DNA of 64,000 bases from Belnapia rosea (GTDB taxonomy: Bacteria > Pseudomonadota > Alphaproteobacteria > Acetobacterales > Acetobacteraceae). Position 1 is the first letter of the stretch, and each line of letters begins with the position of its first letter. Under the pieces are notes generated by a model. That model was not told where the DNA came from, did no database searches, and worked only from the letters and a program-made list of their open reading frames with translations. Shown piece after piece: positions 51,505 to 60,312 of the stretch. Both the position numbers and the translations under genes were made by a program. The DNA lies in contig NZ_FMZX01000001.1 in assembly GCF_900101615.1 (NCBI RefSeq), positions 434,001-498,000 of the forward strand, written 5' to 3'.

Positions 51505-52671
51505 ATGCCACCTGTCTCGGCCTTCCTCGTCCTCATCCTCGCCGCCATGTCCGCCTTCGGGCCGCTGGCGACGGACATGTACCTGCCAGCCTTCCCGGCC
51601 ATCGCCGCCGGGCTCCGGACCGATGCAGCCACGGTGCAGAAGACCCTGGCCGCCTTCTTCGCCGGAATGGCGATCGCCCAGCTTGCCTTCGGTCCGCTGA
51701 GCGACCGCTTCGGGCGCCGGCCACCGCTGCTCGCCGGGCTCGGCATCTTCGTCCTCGGCTCGATCGGCTGCGCGCTGACCGGGGATGCGGGGTGGCTGAG
51801 CGTCTGGCGCTTCGTCCAGGGGCTCGGCGGCTGCGCCGGGATGGTCACGGCCCGCGCCATCCTCCGCGACGTGACGGAGGGGACGGCGACGATCCGGTTG
51901 ATGTCGCGCCTCATGCTGGTGGTGACGCTGGCGCCGATCCTGGCTCCTTCCATCGGCGGATTGCTGCTGGGCTGGGGCGGCTGGCGGGCGATCTTCTGGG
52001 CGCTGGTGGCCTATGGGCTCGGCCTCGCCCTCGTCGTGACGCTGACCCTGCCGGAGACGCTGGCGCCCGAGCGACGGCGGCGGGAGGGGCTGGTCGGCAT
52101 CGTCACGGTCTATGCGCGGATGCTCGGCAACCGGCGCTTCATGGGGCTGGTGCTGTCGGGTGTGCTGCCGATGGGCGGGCTTTTCGCCTATATCGCCGGC
52201 TCGCCCTTCGTCTTCATGGAATTGCACGGGGTGGCGCCGGCGCATTACGGCCTCGTCTTCGGGGCGAATGCGCTCGGCATCATGGGCGTCTCCCAGCTCA
52301 ACGCCATGCTGTCGCAGCGGCATCCGCCGGAGCGCGTGCTGCTTTGGGGCCTGCTTGCCATGGCGGGGGCCGGGGTGGTGCTGGCGGCGCTGTCCGGCAG
52401 CGGTAGCTTCCTCGGCGTGGCGCTGCCGCTCTTCGTCTATGTCGCCAGCATCGGAATGGTGATGCCGATCGCCGCGGCGCTCGCCATGGCCTCGCAGGGG
52501 CGGGCGGCGGGCAGCGCCTCGGCGCTGATCGGCACCCTGCAATTCAGCGGCGGGGCGCTTGCGGGCGCGCTGGTCGGCGCGCTCCACAACGGGACGGCGG
52601 TGCCGATGGCGGCCGTGATGGCCATCGGCGGGATCGGCGGGCTGCTGTCCCGCCTGCTGCTGGTGCGCTGA
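51505..52671 (+). CDS. Bcr/CflA-family MFS drug efflux transporter
   Basis: This 388-residue permease has 12 helices. LVLILAAMSAFGPLATDMYLP at residues 8-28 is the Bcr/CflA helix-1 signature, followed by GPLSDRFGRRPPLLAGL (MFS loop) and RFVQGLGGCAGMVTARAIL. Family members export bicyclomycin, sulfonamides, chloramphenicol or cysteine. The substrate here is unknown. The gene is divergent from rutA and convergent with the acyl-CoA synthetase gene. Export of a pyrimidine metabolite is possible but not supported by sequence. Confidence 0.92.
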   Translation: MPPVSAFLVLILAAMSAFGPLATDMYLPAFPAIAAGLRTDAATVQKTLAAFFAGMAIAQLAFGPLSDRFGRRPPLLAGLGIFVLGSIGCALTGDAGWLSVWRFVQGLGGCAGMVTARAILRDVTEGTATIRLMSRLMLVVTLAPILAPSIGGLLLGWGGWRAIFWALVAYGLGLALVVTLTLPETLAPERRRREGLVGIVTVYARMLGNRRFMGLVLSGVLPMGGLFAYIAGSPFVFMELHGVAPAHYGLVFGANALGIMGVSQLNAMLSQRHPPERVLLWGLLAMAGAGVVLAALSGSGSFLGVALPLFVYVASIGMVMPIAAALAMASQGRAAGSASALIGTLQFSGGALAGALVGALHNGTAVPMAAVMAIGGIGGLLSRLLLVR

Positions 52672-52689
52672 CGCAGCAGGCGCGGGGCC

Positions 52690-54324
52690 TCAGCCGCCCC
52701 GCGCCTGCCCGCGCAGGATGTGCTTCTGGATCTTGCCGGTGCTGGTGCGCGGCAGCTCGGCGAAGATCACCGCCTTCGGTGCCTTGAAGCCGGCCATGTG
52801 CTGGCGGCAGAAGGCGATGAGCTCCGCCTCCGTCGCCTCCAGCCCGGGCTTCAGCTCGACGAAGGCGCAGGGCACCTCGCCCCATTTGTCGTCCGGGCGT
52901 GCCACCACCGCGGCCAGGGCGACGGCCGGGTGCTTGTAGAGCGCGTCCTCCACCTCGATCGAGGAGATGTTCTCGCCGCCCGAGATGATGATGTCCTTGG
53001 AGCGGTCGCGGAGCTGGATATAGCCGTCCGGATATTTCACCGCGAGGTCGCCAGTGTGGAACCAGCCGCCGGCGAAGGCGGCCCCGGTCGCGGCGCGGTC
53101 CTTGAAATAGCCCTTCATGACGACGTTGCCGCGCATCATCACCTCGCCCATGGTCGCGCCATCGGCGGGGACGGGCTGCATCGTCGCCGGGTCGAGCACG
53201 TCGAGGGATTCGAGCGCCAGGTAGCGCACGCCCTGGCGGGCCATGAGCTTCGCCTGCTCCGGTGGGGGCAGGGCGTCCCATGCGGTGTTCCACTCATTCA
53301 CCACGGAGGGGCCGTAGCATTCCGTCAGCCCGTAGACATGCAGCACGGCGAAGCCTGCCTCGCGCATGCGGCCGAGCACCGCCTCGGGCGGTGGCGCGCC
53401 GGCGGTGACGAATTGCACCTGATGGGCAAGCGGCCGCTGCTCCTCCACCGGCGTGTCGAGCAGCGTCGCCATGACCACCGGCGCGCCGCACATATGCGTC
53501 ACGCCATGCTCCGCCATCAGCTGCCACATTGCCGGGCCGCGGACGGCGCGGAGGCAGACATGCGTGCCGGCGACGGCGCAGACCGTCCAGGGGAAGCACC
53601 AGCCGTTGCAATGAAACATCGGCAGGGTCCAGAGATAGACCGGATGCCGCGCCATGCTGGCCGAGAGGACGTTGCCGGTGGCGAGGAGCTGCGCGCCCCG
53701 GTGGTGGTAGACGACGCCCTTCGGCCGCCCGGTGGTGCCGGATGTGTAGTTGAGCGCGATCGCGTCCCACTCATCGGCGGGCATCGCCCAGGCGAAGCCC
53801 GGGTCGCCCTCGTCCAGCAGCGCCTCGTAGTCGAGGCCGCCGAGGCTCTGCGCGCGGGCGGCATCGGGCGCTTCCGGGTCGTCGATCTCGATGACGAGCG
53901 GGGTGGCGCCGCTGATGGCCAGCGCCGCGCGGAGGACGGGGATGAATTCCCGGTCCACCAGGATGGCCTTCGCCTCGCCATGGTTCAGGATGTAGCCGAT
54001 GGTGTCGGCATCGAGGCGGGTGTTGATGGTGTTCAGCACGGCGCCGGCCATCGGCACGCCGTAATGCGCCTCGACCATCTCCGGGATGTTCGGCAGCAGG
54101 GCGGCCACCGTGTCGCCCCGCCCGATGCCGCGGCCGGCGAGGGCGGAGGCGAGGCGGAGGCAGCGCTCGCGCAGCGCGCGATAGGGGCGGCGCAGCGTGC
54201 CGTGCACGACCGCGACATGGTCGGGGAAGGTCGCCGCCGCGCGCTCGAGGAAGAGCAGCGGCGTCAGTGGCTGGTGGTTGGCGGTGCACCGCTCCAGCCC
54301 GGTCTCGTAATCCAGCGCGGCCAT
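52690..54324 (-). CDS. Acyl-CoA synthetase (AMP-binding, medium- or long-chain type)
   Basis: This 544-residue ANL-superfamily enzyme activates a carboxylic acid with ATP and CoA. The P-loop-like motif ALNYTSGTTGRPKGVVYHHRG, the VYGLTECYGP block, and GGWFHTGDLAVKYPDGYI are all present. The C-terminal SGGENISSIEVEDALYKHPAV and PRTSTGKIQKHILRGQ carry the adenylation Lys. The ATG at 54324 begins the usual N-terminus. It lies 13 bases after a crotonase gene in a two-gene operon. Beta-oxidation of a short or branched acid is plausible. Confidence 0.92.
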   Translation of the reverse strand: MAALDYETGLERCTANHQPLTPLLFLERAAATFPDHVAVVHGTLRRPYRALRERCLRLASALAGRGIGRGDTVAALLPNIPEMVEAHYGVPMAGAVLNTINTRLDADTIGYILNHGEAKAILVDREFIPVLRAALAISGATPLVIEIDDPEAPDAARAQSLGGLDYEALLDEGDPGFAWAMPADEWDAIALNYTSGTTGRPKGVVYHHRGAQLLATGNVLSASMARHPVYLWTLPMFHCNGWCFPWTVCAVAGTHVCLRAVRGPAMWQLMAEHGVTHMCGAPVVMATLLDTPVEEQRPLAHQVQFVTAGAPPPEAVLGRMREAGFAVLHVYGLTECYGPSVVNEWNTAWDALPPPEQAKLMARQGVRYLALESLDVLDPATMQPVPADGATMGEVMMRGNVVMKGYFKDRAATGAAFAGGWFHTGDLAVKYPDGYIQLRDRSKDIIISGGENISSIEVEDALYKHPAVALAAVVARPDDKWGEVPCAFVELKPGLEATEAELIAFCRQHMAGFKAPKAVIFAELPRTSTGKIQKHILRGQARGG

Positions 54325-54337
54325 CGGTCCCGTCTCC

Positions 54338-55147
54338 TCAACGATGACGCCATTCGGGGCGGCGCTTGGCCACGAAGGCGCCGATGCCCTCCGCCGCATC
54401 CTCGGCAAGGAGGTTCTCGACCATCACCCGCCCGGCCGCGTCATAGGCCTCGGCGAGCGGCAGCGCCGCCTGGGTGTTGAAGCCGCGCTTGCCCATCTGC
54501 ACCGCGACCGCCGAGCGCGCGGCGATGCGCCCCGCCAGGTCGAGTGCGGCCGGCAGCACCGCCTCGGGCGCGACCACGCGGTTGACGAGGCCCAGGCGCT
54601 GCGCCTCCTCGGCCGGGACCATCTCGCCGAGCAGCAGCATCTCCATCGCCGACTTGCGCGGCACGGCGCGGGCGAGGGCGACGCCGGGGGTGGAGCAGAA
54701 CAGGCCGATATCGACGCCGGGGGTGCAGAATTTCGCCGTGGAGGCGGCGATGACGAGGTCGCAGCTGGCGGCGAGCTGGCAGCCGGCAGCGGTAGCGATG
54801 CCCTGCACGGCGGCGACCACGGGTTGCGGCAGCGCGACTACGGCCTGCATGACGGCCGAGCAGGCGGCCATGGTGTCGGCGAAGAAGGCGGCGCCGCCAT
54901 CCGGGTCGGCCCGGCGGGCAGTGATCTCCTTCAGGTCATGCCCCGCGCAGAAGGCAGGACCCTCGGCGGCGAGTACGACGGCGCGGATGGCGCGGTCAGC
55001 GGCCACCCCGTCCAGCGCCGCCTGCAGCGCGGACAGCATGGCGCGGGAGAGGCTGTTGCGCGCCGCGGGGCGGTCCAGAGTCAGGATCGCCACTGCGCCC
55101 TCGTCCCGGCGCGTCACCGGGGGCGTGTTCTCGCCCGTCATGGCCAT
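54338..55147 (-). CDS. Enoyl-CoA hydratase/isomerase family protein (ECHDC3-like)
   Basis: This 269-residue crotonase-fold protein has the oxyanion segment PAFCAGHDLKEITARR and IATAAGCQLAASCDLVIAA. FCTPGVDIGLFCSTPGVAL stands where standard hydratases have GIIPGAGG. This motif set belongs to the ECHDC3 group. The catalytic Glu positions of classical enoyl-CoA hydratases are not conserved (Gln in GCQL; CSTPG at the second). GGAGG before the ATG at 55147 supports the start. It precedes the acyl-CoA synthetase gene by 13 bases. Confidence 0.88.
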   Translation of the reverse strand: MAMTGENTPPVTRRDEGAVAILTLDRPAARNSLSRAMLSALQAALDGVAADRAIRAVVLAAEGPAFCAGHDLKEITARRADPDGGAAFFADTMAACSAVMQAVVALPQPVVAAVQGIATAAGCQLAASCDLVIAASTAKFCTPGVDIGLFCSTPGVALARAVPRKSAMEMLLLGEMVPAEEAQRLGLVNRVVAPEAVLPAALDLAGRIAARSAVAVQMGKRGFNTQAALPLAEAYDAAGRVMVENLLAEDAAEGIGAFVAKRRPEWRHR

Positions 55148-55222
55148 GGTTGCCTCCCTTGCTGCGGCGGCAGTATCGGTCGGCGATTGACCCGGCGGCA
55201 AGGGCGAGGGAGCCTCCCCGCC

Positions 55223-55690
55223 ATGCACCCTCCCGACGCCGTCACCGTCGAGGTGATCGGCTCCGCCCTGGCCTCCATCACCGAGGAGATGGGGGAGGCG
55301 CTGTTCCGCGCCAGCTTCTCGACCAACATCAAGGAGCGGCGGGACTGCTCGACCGCGCTCTTCGACCGGGCGGGGCGGACGCTCTGCCAGGCGGAGCATA
55401 TCCTGATCCATCTCGGCAGCTTCCTGGAGGCGGTGCCGGCCATCCTGGCGCGGCACCCGGAGGCGGAGCTGCGGCCGGGCGATGTCTTCGTCTTCAGCGA
55501 CGCTTATGCCGGCGGGGGCACGCACCTGCCCGATATCGTCCTGGCCGAGCCGATCATCGTCGAGGGGCAGGGCAGCCTGGAGTCGGGCCTATGGATGGCT
55601 ATCGTCACGCCCGGCGCCGGCGGCTACGGGCCGCCGACGGTGCGCGACCCCGTGCTGGCTGAGCGGGACCGGCGCGAGGGGCGGGGATGA
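55223..55690 (+). pseudogene. Hydantoinase B/oxoprolinase gene with large internal deletion
   Basis: The frame from ATG at 55223 starts as HyuB proteins do: VTVEVIGSALASITEEMGEA, then STNIKERRDCSTALFDRAGR and FSDAYAGGGTHLPDIVL. After about residue 115 it jumps to the C-terminal tail of the family: TPGAGGYGPPTVRDPVLAER. HyuB is normally over 500 residues; here only 155 remain. About 370 residues of the middle, including most of the catalytic domain, have been lost with the frame kept. A short functional relic cannot be excluded. No hyuA partner is nearby. Confidence 0.75.
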
Positions 55691-55721
55691 GCCCGGCCGC
55701 CCAGGGCCGGGCCAGGCCGCA

Positions 55722-56120
55722 TCAGGCCGGGGTGAACATCGTCGCGGGCGGGCTGTCGCCCGTGGTTGGCTTGAAGACCACCTTCACCTTCTGGCCGATC
55801 TTCACCTCGTCGAGGTCGCAATCGACGATGTTGGTGAAGACGCGGATGCCCTCATCCAGCTCGACATAGGCGACGCAGTAGGGCTCCTTCGTCCGCATCA
55901 CTGTGAAGGTGTAGACGGTGCCGGTGCCCTTGGCCTCCACCAGCTCGACATTGTTCGAGAGGGTGAAGGGGGAGCAGCCGCGTGGGTACCAGAAATGCTT
56001 GCCGGTATCCTTGCAGAGCCCGATCAGCATCCGGCCTTCGCGGGCCGCGTCGAAATAGGGCTTGTTGGTCGGGTCCACCGCGATGGCGGGAAGGGCGCGA
56101 CTGGAAGCAGGGGTGGGCAT
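55722..56120 (-). CDS. DUF35-type OB-fold protein, partner of the adjacent thiolase
   Basis: This 132-residue protein has a short rubredoxin-like zinc-ribbon head and an OB-fold tail (GTGTVYTFTVMRTKEPYCVAYV then IGQKVKVVFKPT). The ribbon is degenerate: only LCKDTG and RGCSPF remain of the normal CxxC...CPxC pattern. DUF35 proteins form complexes with SCP2-type thiolases and may channel acyl-CoA substrates. The gene follows the thiolase by 6 bases on the same strand. Confidence 0.82.
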   Translation of the reverse strand: MPTPASSRALPAIAVDPTNKPYFDAAREGRMLIGLCKDTGKHFWYPRGCSPFTLSNNVELVEAKGTGTVYTFTVMRTKEPYCVAYVELDEGIRVFTNIVDCDLDEVKIGQKVKVVFKPTTGDSPPATMFTPA

Positions 56121-56126
56121 TGAGGA

Positions 56127-57299
56127 TTACTCCCGCTCGAGGATGACGGTGGCGCTGCCATGGCGGGTGCCGAGCAGGCCGCCCGTGCCATGCGCGAGCG
56201 CCAGGGTGCAGCCCGGGACCTGGACCTTGGGGTGGGCCTCGCCGCGGAGCTGGCGCACCGCCTCGATCACCTTGGTCATGCCGCCGCGATTGGCCGGATG
56301 GTTGTTGCAGAGCCCGCCGCCATCGGTGTTGAAGGGCAGCTTGCCGACGCCCGAGATCAGGTTGCCGTCGGAAACGAACTTGCCTCCCTGGCCCTTCTCG
56401 CAGAAGCCGAGATCCTCCAGCTGCATCAGCACGGTGATGGTGAAGCTGTCATAGATCGAAGCGTACTGGATGTCCTTCGGGGTCACGCCCGCCTCCTCGA
56501 AGGCGCGCGGGCCGGACCAGCGGGCGCCGGAGAAGGTGACATCCGTGTAGCCGGCATTCTGGTTCTTGGTCGCCTCGCCATGGCCCTTCACCTTGACCAG
56601 CGGCCGCTTCAGCGACTTGGCGATCTCCGGCTTGGCGAGGATGAGGGCGCCGCCGCCATCGGAGATGACGCAGCAGTCGAGGCGGTGCAGCGGGTCGGAG
56701 ACCATCGGGGAGTTGATGACGTCCTCGACGGTGACGACCTTCCGCAGCATCGCATGCTCGTTCCACTGGGCATGGTGGCTGGCCGCGACCTTGATCCAGG
56801 CAAGCTGCTCGGAGGTGGTGCCGAACTCGTACATGTGGCGCATGGCGCACATCGCATAGACATTGGCGACGGTGCGGCCATAGACCATCTCGAAGGGGTC
56901 GTCGGGCACGTTGGCGCCCCAGGTGCGCGGCGCGGTGCCGGTGGCCATCGCCTCGGCCCGTGGCCGGCCGGCAAGGGTGACGAGGGCGATGTCGCAGAGG
57001 CCCATGGAGATGGCCTCGGCCGCATGGCCGACATGCATGACATAGGAACTGCCGCCGACATCGGTGCTGTCGAAGTGCCGCAGCTTCGTCAGGCCGAGAT
57101 AGTCCGCCATGTTCAGCGGCCCGAGTCCCGGCGCGGCGCCGGTGCAGAAGAAGCCGTCGATGTCGTCCTTCGTCAGGCCGGCATCCTGCAGGGCGCCATA
57201 GGCGACCTCGGCATGGAGCTGGGCCACGGACTGGTTGTCGGCCTTTCGGGTCGGGTGCTCGAAGGCCCCGACGATATAGGCCTTGCCGTTGATGCTCAT
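56127..57299 (-). CDS. Thiolase-superfamily protein lacking canonical Cys residues
   Basis: This 390-residue protein has the thiolase fold of the SCP2/acetyl-CoA acetyltransferase-like group. YIVGAFEHPTRKADNQS, DSTDVGGSSYVMHVGHAAEAI and VISDGGGALILAKPEIAKS lie in the N-terminal half. LCNNHPANRGGM supplies the conserved His-Asn loop. Where classical thiolases have the first nucleophilic Cys, GGSS is found, and the C-terminal Cys is replaced by HGTGG. It may catalyse a Cys-independent condensation or cleavage, or form a DUF35 complex. It is probably transcribed with the DUF35 gene. Confidence 0.85.
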   Translation of the reverse strand: MSINGKAYIVGAFEHPTRKADNQSVAQLHAEVAYGALQDAGLTKDDIDGFFCTGAAPGLGPLNMADYLGLTKLRHFDSTDVGGSSYVMHVGHAAEAISMGLCDIALVTLAGRPRAEAMATGTAPRTWGANVPDDPFEMVYGRTVANVYAMCAMRHMYEFGTTSEQLAWIKVAASHHAQWNEHAMLRKVVTVEDVINSPMVSDPLHRLDCCVISDGGGALILAKPEIAKSLKRPLVKVKGHGEATKNQNAGYTDVTFSGARWSGPRAFEEAGVTPKDIQYASIYDSFTITVLMQLEDLGFCEKGQGGKFVSDGNLISGVGKLPFNTDGGGLCNNHPANRGGMTKVIEAVRQLRGEAHPKVQVPGCTLALAHGTGGLLGTRHGSATVILERE

Positions 57300-57390
57300 G
57301 GGGCTGGGCGCCCTCCCTTGTCGATCGATAGCTAGCTTAGGGTTCTACCAAGCCGCGCCGCCGTCAAGCCGGGCCGGCGGGTTGGGCGTG

Positions 57391-58122
57391 CTATTTCAGC
57401 CCGGTGCCGAGAAACTGGCGCAGCTCCGGCGTCTGCGGCGCACCGAAGATCCGCTCGGAGGGGCCGACCTCCCACACCTTGCCCTGGTGCATGAAGATGG
57501 TCTGGGTGGCGACGCGGCGGGCGAAGGCCATCTCATGGGTAACGAGCAGCATGGTCATGCCATGCTGGGCGAGGCGCTCCATGGTCTGCAGCACCTCGCC
57601 GGTCAGTTCCGGGTCGAGGGCGCTGGTCACCTCGTCGAACAGCATCACCTTCGGCTTCATGGCGAGCGAGCGGGCGATGGCGACGCGCTGCTGCTGGCCG
57701 CCCGAAAGGTTGTCCGGCCAGGCCTCGAAGCGTTCGGCGAGGCCGACCTCGGCCAGCGCCTCCTCGGCCCGCTGCCGGGCCTCCGCCTTGCCGACGCCGA
57801 GGACGACGCGAGGGGCGAGCATGATGTTCTCGCCGACGCGGAGATGCGGGAAGAGGTTGTAGCTCTGGAAGACGATGCCGACATCCTTGCGGAGGTCGCG
57901 CAACCCGCGGCCCGAGGCATCGAGCTTGTGGCCCGAGACCTCGATGCGCCCGGCCTGGATACCCTCCAACCCGTTGATGCAGCGCAGCAGGGTGGACTTG
58001 CCGGAGCCGCTGCGGCCGATGATGGCGATGACCTCGCCACGCTCGACCGTGAGGTCGATGCCCTTCAGCACCTCCACCGCGCCGAAGCTCTTGCGGACGC
58101 CCTCAACCTGAACGACGGGCAT
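57391..58122 (-). CDS. Polar amino acid ABC transporter ATP-binding protein
   Basis: This 243-residue ATPase has Walker A GRSGSGKSTLLRCINGLE, the Q-loop FQSYNLFPHLRV, the signature LSGGQQQRVAIARSL, Walker B VMLFDEVTSALDPE, and the switch His in LVTHEMAFARRVA. It matches GlnQ/HisP-type subunits. It overlaps the second permease gene by 20 bases and ends the four-gene leftward operon. Confidence 0.94.
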   Translation of the reverse strand: MPVVQVEGVRKSFGAVEVLKGIDLTVERGEVIAIIGRSGSGKSTLLRCINGLEGIQAGRIEVSGHKLDASGRGLRDLRKDVGIVFQSYNLFPHLRVGENIMLAPRVVLGVGKAEARQRAEEALAEVGLAERFEAWPDNLSGGQQQRVAIARSLAMKPKVMLFDEVTSALDPELTGEVLQTMERLAQHGMTMLLVTHEMAFARRVATQTIFMHQGKVWEVGPSERIFGAPQTPELRQFLGTGLK

Positions 58123-58759
58123 TGAGCTTTCCTTCCAGCCGCCGCGCGAGCAGCGAGATCGGCCAGCAGATGATGAAATAGACCGCCGCCACCGTACCGA
58201 AGACCTTGAAGGGGGCGAAGGTGGCGTTGTTGACGAGGTTGCCGGCGCGCGCCAGCTCCACCACGCCGATGATCGAGACGATGGAGGTGTTCTTCACCAG
58301 CTGGACGATGAAGCCGACCGTCGGTGCGACGGCGATGCGCACCGCCTGGGGCAGGATGACGTAGCGGTATTGCTGCGCCCGCGACATCGCCAGCGCCGCC
58401 GAGGCTTCCCATTGCTGCCAGGCGACGGACTGGATGGAGCCGCGCCAGATCTCGCCGAGATAGGCGCTGGCATAGATCGCCATGGAGACCGAGGCGGCGA
58501 CGATGGGCGGCATGTCGACGCCGCCCATCGAGAGCCCGTAATAGGAGAGAAAGAGCAGCATCAGCACCGGGATGCCCTGGATCATGCCGATCCAGCCGGC
58601 GGCCAGCATCCGCAGCGGGGCGAGCTGCGAGGTCCGCGCCAGCGCCACGATGAAGCCGAGCAGCCCGCCGAGCAGCAGCGAGAGCAGCGTCAGCAGCAGC
58701 GTCCAGCGCGCCGAGCTGACGATGAAGAGGAACTCGGATTCCGAGAAGGTGCGGATCAT
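58103..58759 (-). CDS. Polar amino acid ABC transporter permease 2
   Basis: This 218-residue inner-membrane protein has five or so helices. The EAA loop, EASAALAMSRAQQYRYVILPQ, is the contact with the ATPase. IQGIPVLMLLFLSYYGLSM is the permease start of the GlnP family. The ATG at 58759 overlaps the previous permease stop by 4 bases (ATGA). Confidence 0.93.
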   Translation of the reverse strand: MIRTFSESEFLFIVSSARWTLLLTLLSLLLGGLLGFIVALARTSQLAPLRMLAAGWIGMIQGIPVLMLLFLSYYGLSMGGVDMPPIVAASVSMAIYASAYLGEIWRGSIQSVAWQQWEASAALAMSRAQQYRYVILPQAVRIAVAPTVGFIVQLVKNTSIVSIIGVVELARAGNLVNNATFAPFKVFGTVAAVYFIICWPISLLARRLEGKLNARRSG

Positions 58760-59457
58760 CGGCCGGATTGCGTCCGCATGCGGCCGAGGCCGGAGCCCTT
58801 CGGGAAGAGCACCATGCCGAGCCCCGTCAGCAGCCCACGCATCAGCAGGGCGAGCGCCAGGTAGATGGCGGTGACGGTGATGTAGACCTCGAAGCTGCGG
58901 AAGGTGTCGCTCTCGACATTCGCCGCCGTGCCCGAGAGCTCCTGCACCGAGATGAAGGAGCAGACCGAGGTGGAGAGCATCATCAGCACGAACTGGCTGG
59001 AGAGCGAGGGCCAGACTCGGGCCAGCGCCGGGGCGATGACGACATGGCGGAAGACCTGCCAGCGCGTCATGGCCAGCGACAGCCCGGCCTCGATCTGGCT
59101 CTTGTGGACGCTCTCGATGCCGGCGCGGACGATCTCGGTGGAATAGGCGCCGAGGTTGAGGATGATGGCGCCGATGGCCGCCTGCTCGGCGGTCAGCCGC
59201 ACGCCGATCGAGGGCAGGCCGAAGAAGATGATCAGCAGCTGCACCAGGAAGGGCGTGTTGCGGACCAGCTCGACATAGGCATCGACCGGCCAGCGCAGCG
59301 CCCGCGGCGCGAGGCCGCGCAGCATCGCCAGCAGGATGCCGAGCAGCGCGCCGAGCGTGATGCCGATGGCCGAGAGCTGCAGCGTGAGCCACAGCCCTTC
59401 GAGCAGCACGTCGCTCCGCGCGAAGACGGGCGCGAACTGGAACTGGAAGCCGTTCAC
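58756..59457 (-). CDS. Polar amino acid ABC transporter permease 1
   Basis: This 233-residue permease has the typical VELVRNTPFLVQLLIIFFGLP segment, EAGLSLAMTRWQVFRHVVIA as EAA loop, and a C-terminal RGLLTGLGMVLFPKGSG. It begins 4 bases after the binding-protein stop codon. With permease 2 it probably forms a heterodimeric channel. Confidence 0.93.
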   Translation of the reverse strand: MNGFQFQFAPVFARSDVLLEGLWLTLQLSAIGITLGALLGILLAMLRGLAPRALRWPVDAYVELVRNTPFLVQLLIIFFGLPSIGVRLTAEQAAIGAIILNLGAYSTEIVRAGIESVHKSQIEAGLSLAMTRWQVFRHVVIAPALARVWPSLSSQFVLMMLSTSVCSFISVQELSGTAANVESDTFRSFEVYITVTAIYLALALLMRGLLTGLGMVLFPKGSGLGRMRTQSGR

Positions 59458-59461
59458 GCGA

Positions 59462-60274
59462 TCAGAAGACGGGCAGGTCGGCGGGCAGGGGGCTGCCGGT
59501 CCATTTGGTCGAGATGTCGTCCAGCTCGCCGCTCGTCTTCATGAAGTAGATGGTGTTCTGCAGCCACTGCCGCAGCTCGAACTGGTCCTTTCGGACCGTC
59601 ATGCAGTTGGGCTGGTTGAACAGGTTGAACTTCGCCTCGATGCCGGCTTCCGGCCGCCCCTTGGCGATGTCGCCGCCGATGGTGTCGGGGATGCCGATGG
59701 CGTCCACCTGCCCGACGATCAGCGCCTGGGCGGAGGTCGCGTCATCCTCGAAGCGGACGACATTGGTGCCGCGCGGCGCGCGGCGCAGCAGCGCCTGCTC
59801 CTGCGGCGTGCCGCGGGGGACGCCGACGCGCTTGCCCGCCAGATCCTCGATCTTCGAGATGCCGCTGTCCTTCTTCGACATCACCACCATGCGGAAGGCG
59901 CTGTAGGGCATGGTGAACATGACCGAACGCGCCCGTTCCGGCGTGGCGCCGAGCGTGGCACAGAGGAAGTCGACGCGGCCGGCCTCGAGCGCCGGGATGC
60001 GGGAGGGCGGGGTGAGGGAGGAGATCTCCGCCGGCACGCCGAGATACCTGGCCAGCAGGTTCGAGACGTCGAGATCATAGCCGACCGCGTTGCCCGTCGC
60101 GTCGACCATGCCGAAGGGCGGCGCGCCGGTGACGACGCCGATGCGGACCTTGCCGCGCTTGATGATGTCGGCGGTGGTGATCGGGCCGGACTGCTGCGCC
60201 TCGGCCCGGTTCGACAGGAATGCGAGCCCCGGCACGGCGGCCGCGGCGGCGAAAAGGCCAAGACGCGTGATCAT
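59462..60274 (-). CDS. Polar amino acid ABC transporter periplasmic binding protein (family 3)
   Basis: This 270-residue receptor has a signal peptide (MITRLGLFAAAAAVPGLAFL) and a mature family-3 fold. GKVRIGVVTGAPPFGMVDA and GYDLDVSNLLARYLGVPAE carry the amino-acid-binding Asp. LEAGRVDFLCATLGATPERA and AGKRVGVPRGTPQEQAL belong to the second lobe. It is the first gene of the operon and probably binds a neutral or acidic amino acid. Confidence 0.94.
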   Translation of the reverse strand: MITRLGLFAAAAAVPGLAFLSNRAEAQQSGPITTADIIKRGKVRIGVVTGAPPFGMVDATGNAVGYDLDVSNLLARYLGVPAEISSLTPPSRIPALEAGRVDFLCATLGATPERARSVMFTMPYSAFRMVVMSKKDSGISKIEDLAGKRVGVPRGTPQEQALLRRAPRGTNVVRFEDDATSAQALIVGQVDAIGIPDTIGGDIAKGRPEAGIEAKFNLFNQPNCMTVRKDQFELRQWLQNTIYFMKTSGELDDISTKWTGSPLPADLPVF

Positions 60275-60312
60275 TCTCGTTGCTTCCCCGTACCTGGATT
60301 CCCAGGGCGCTG

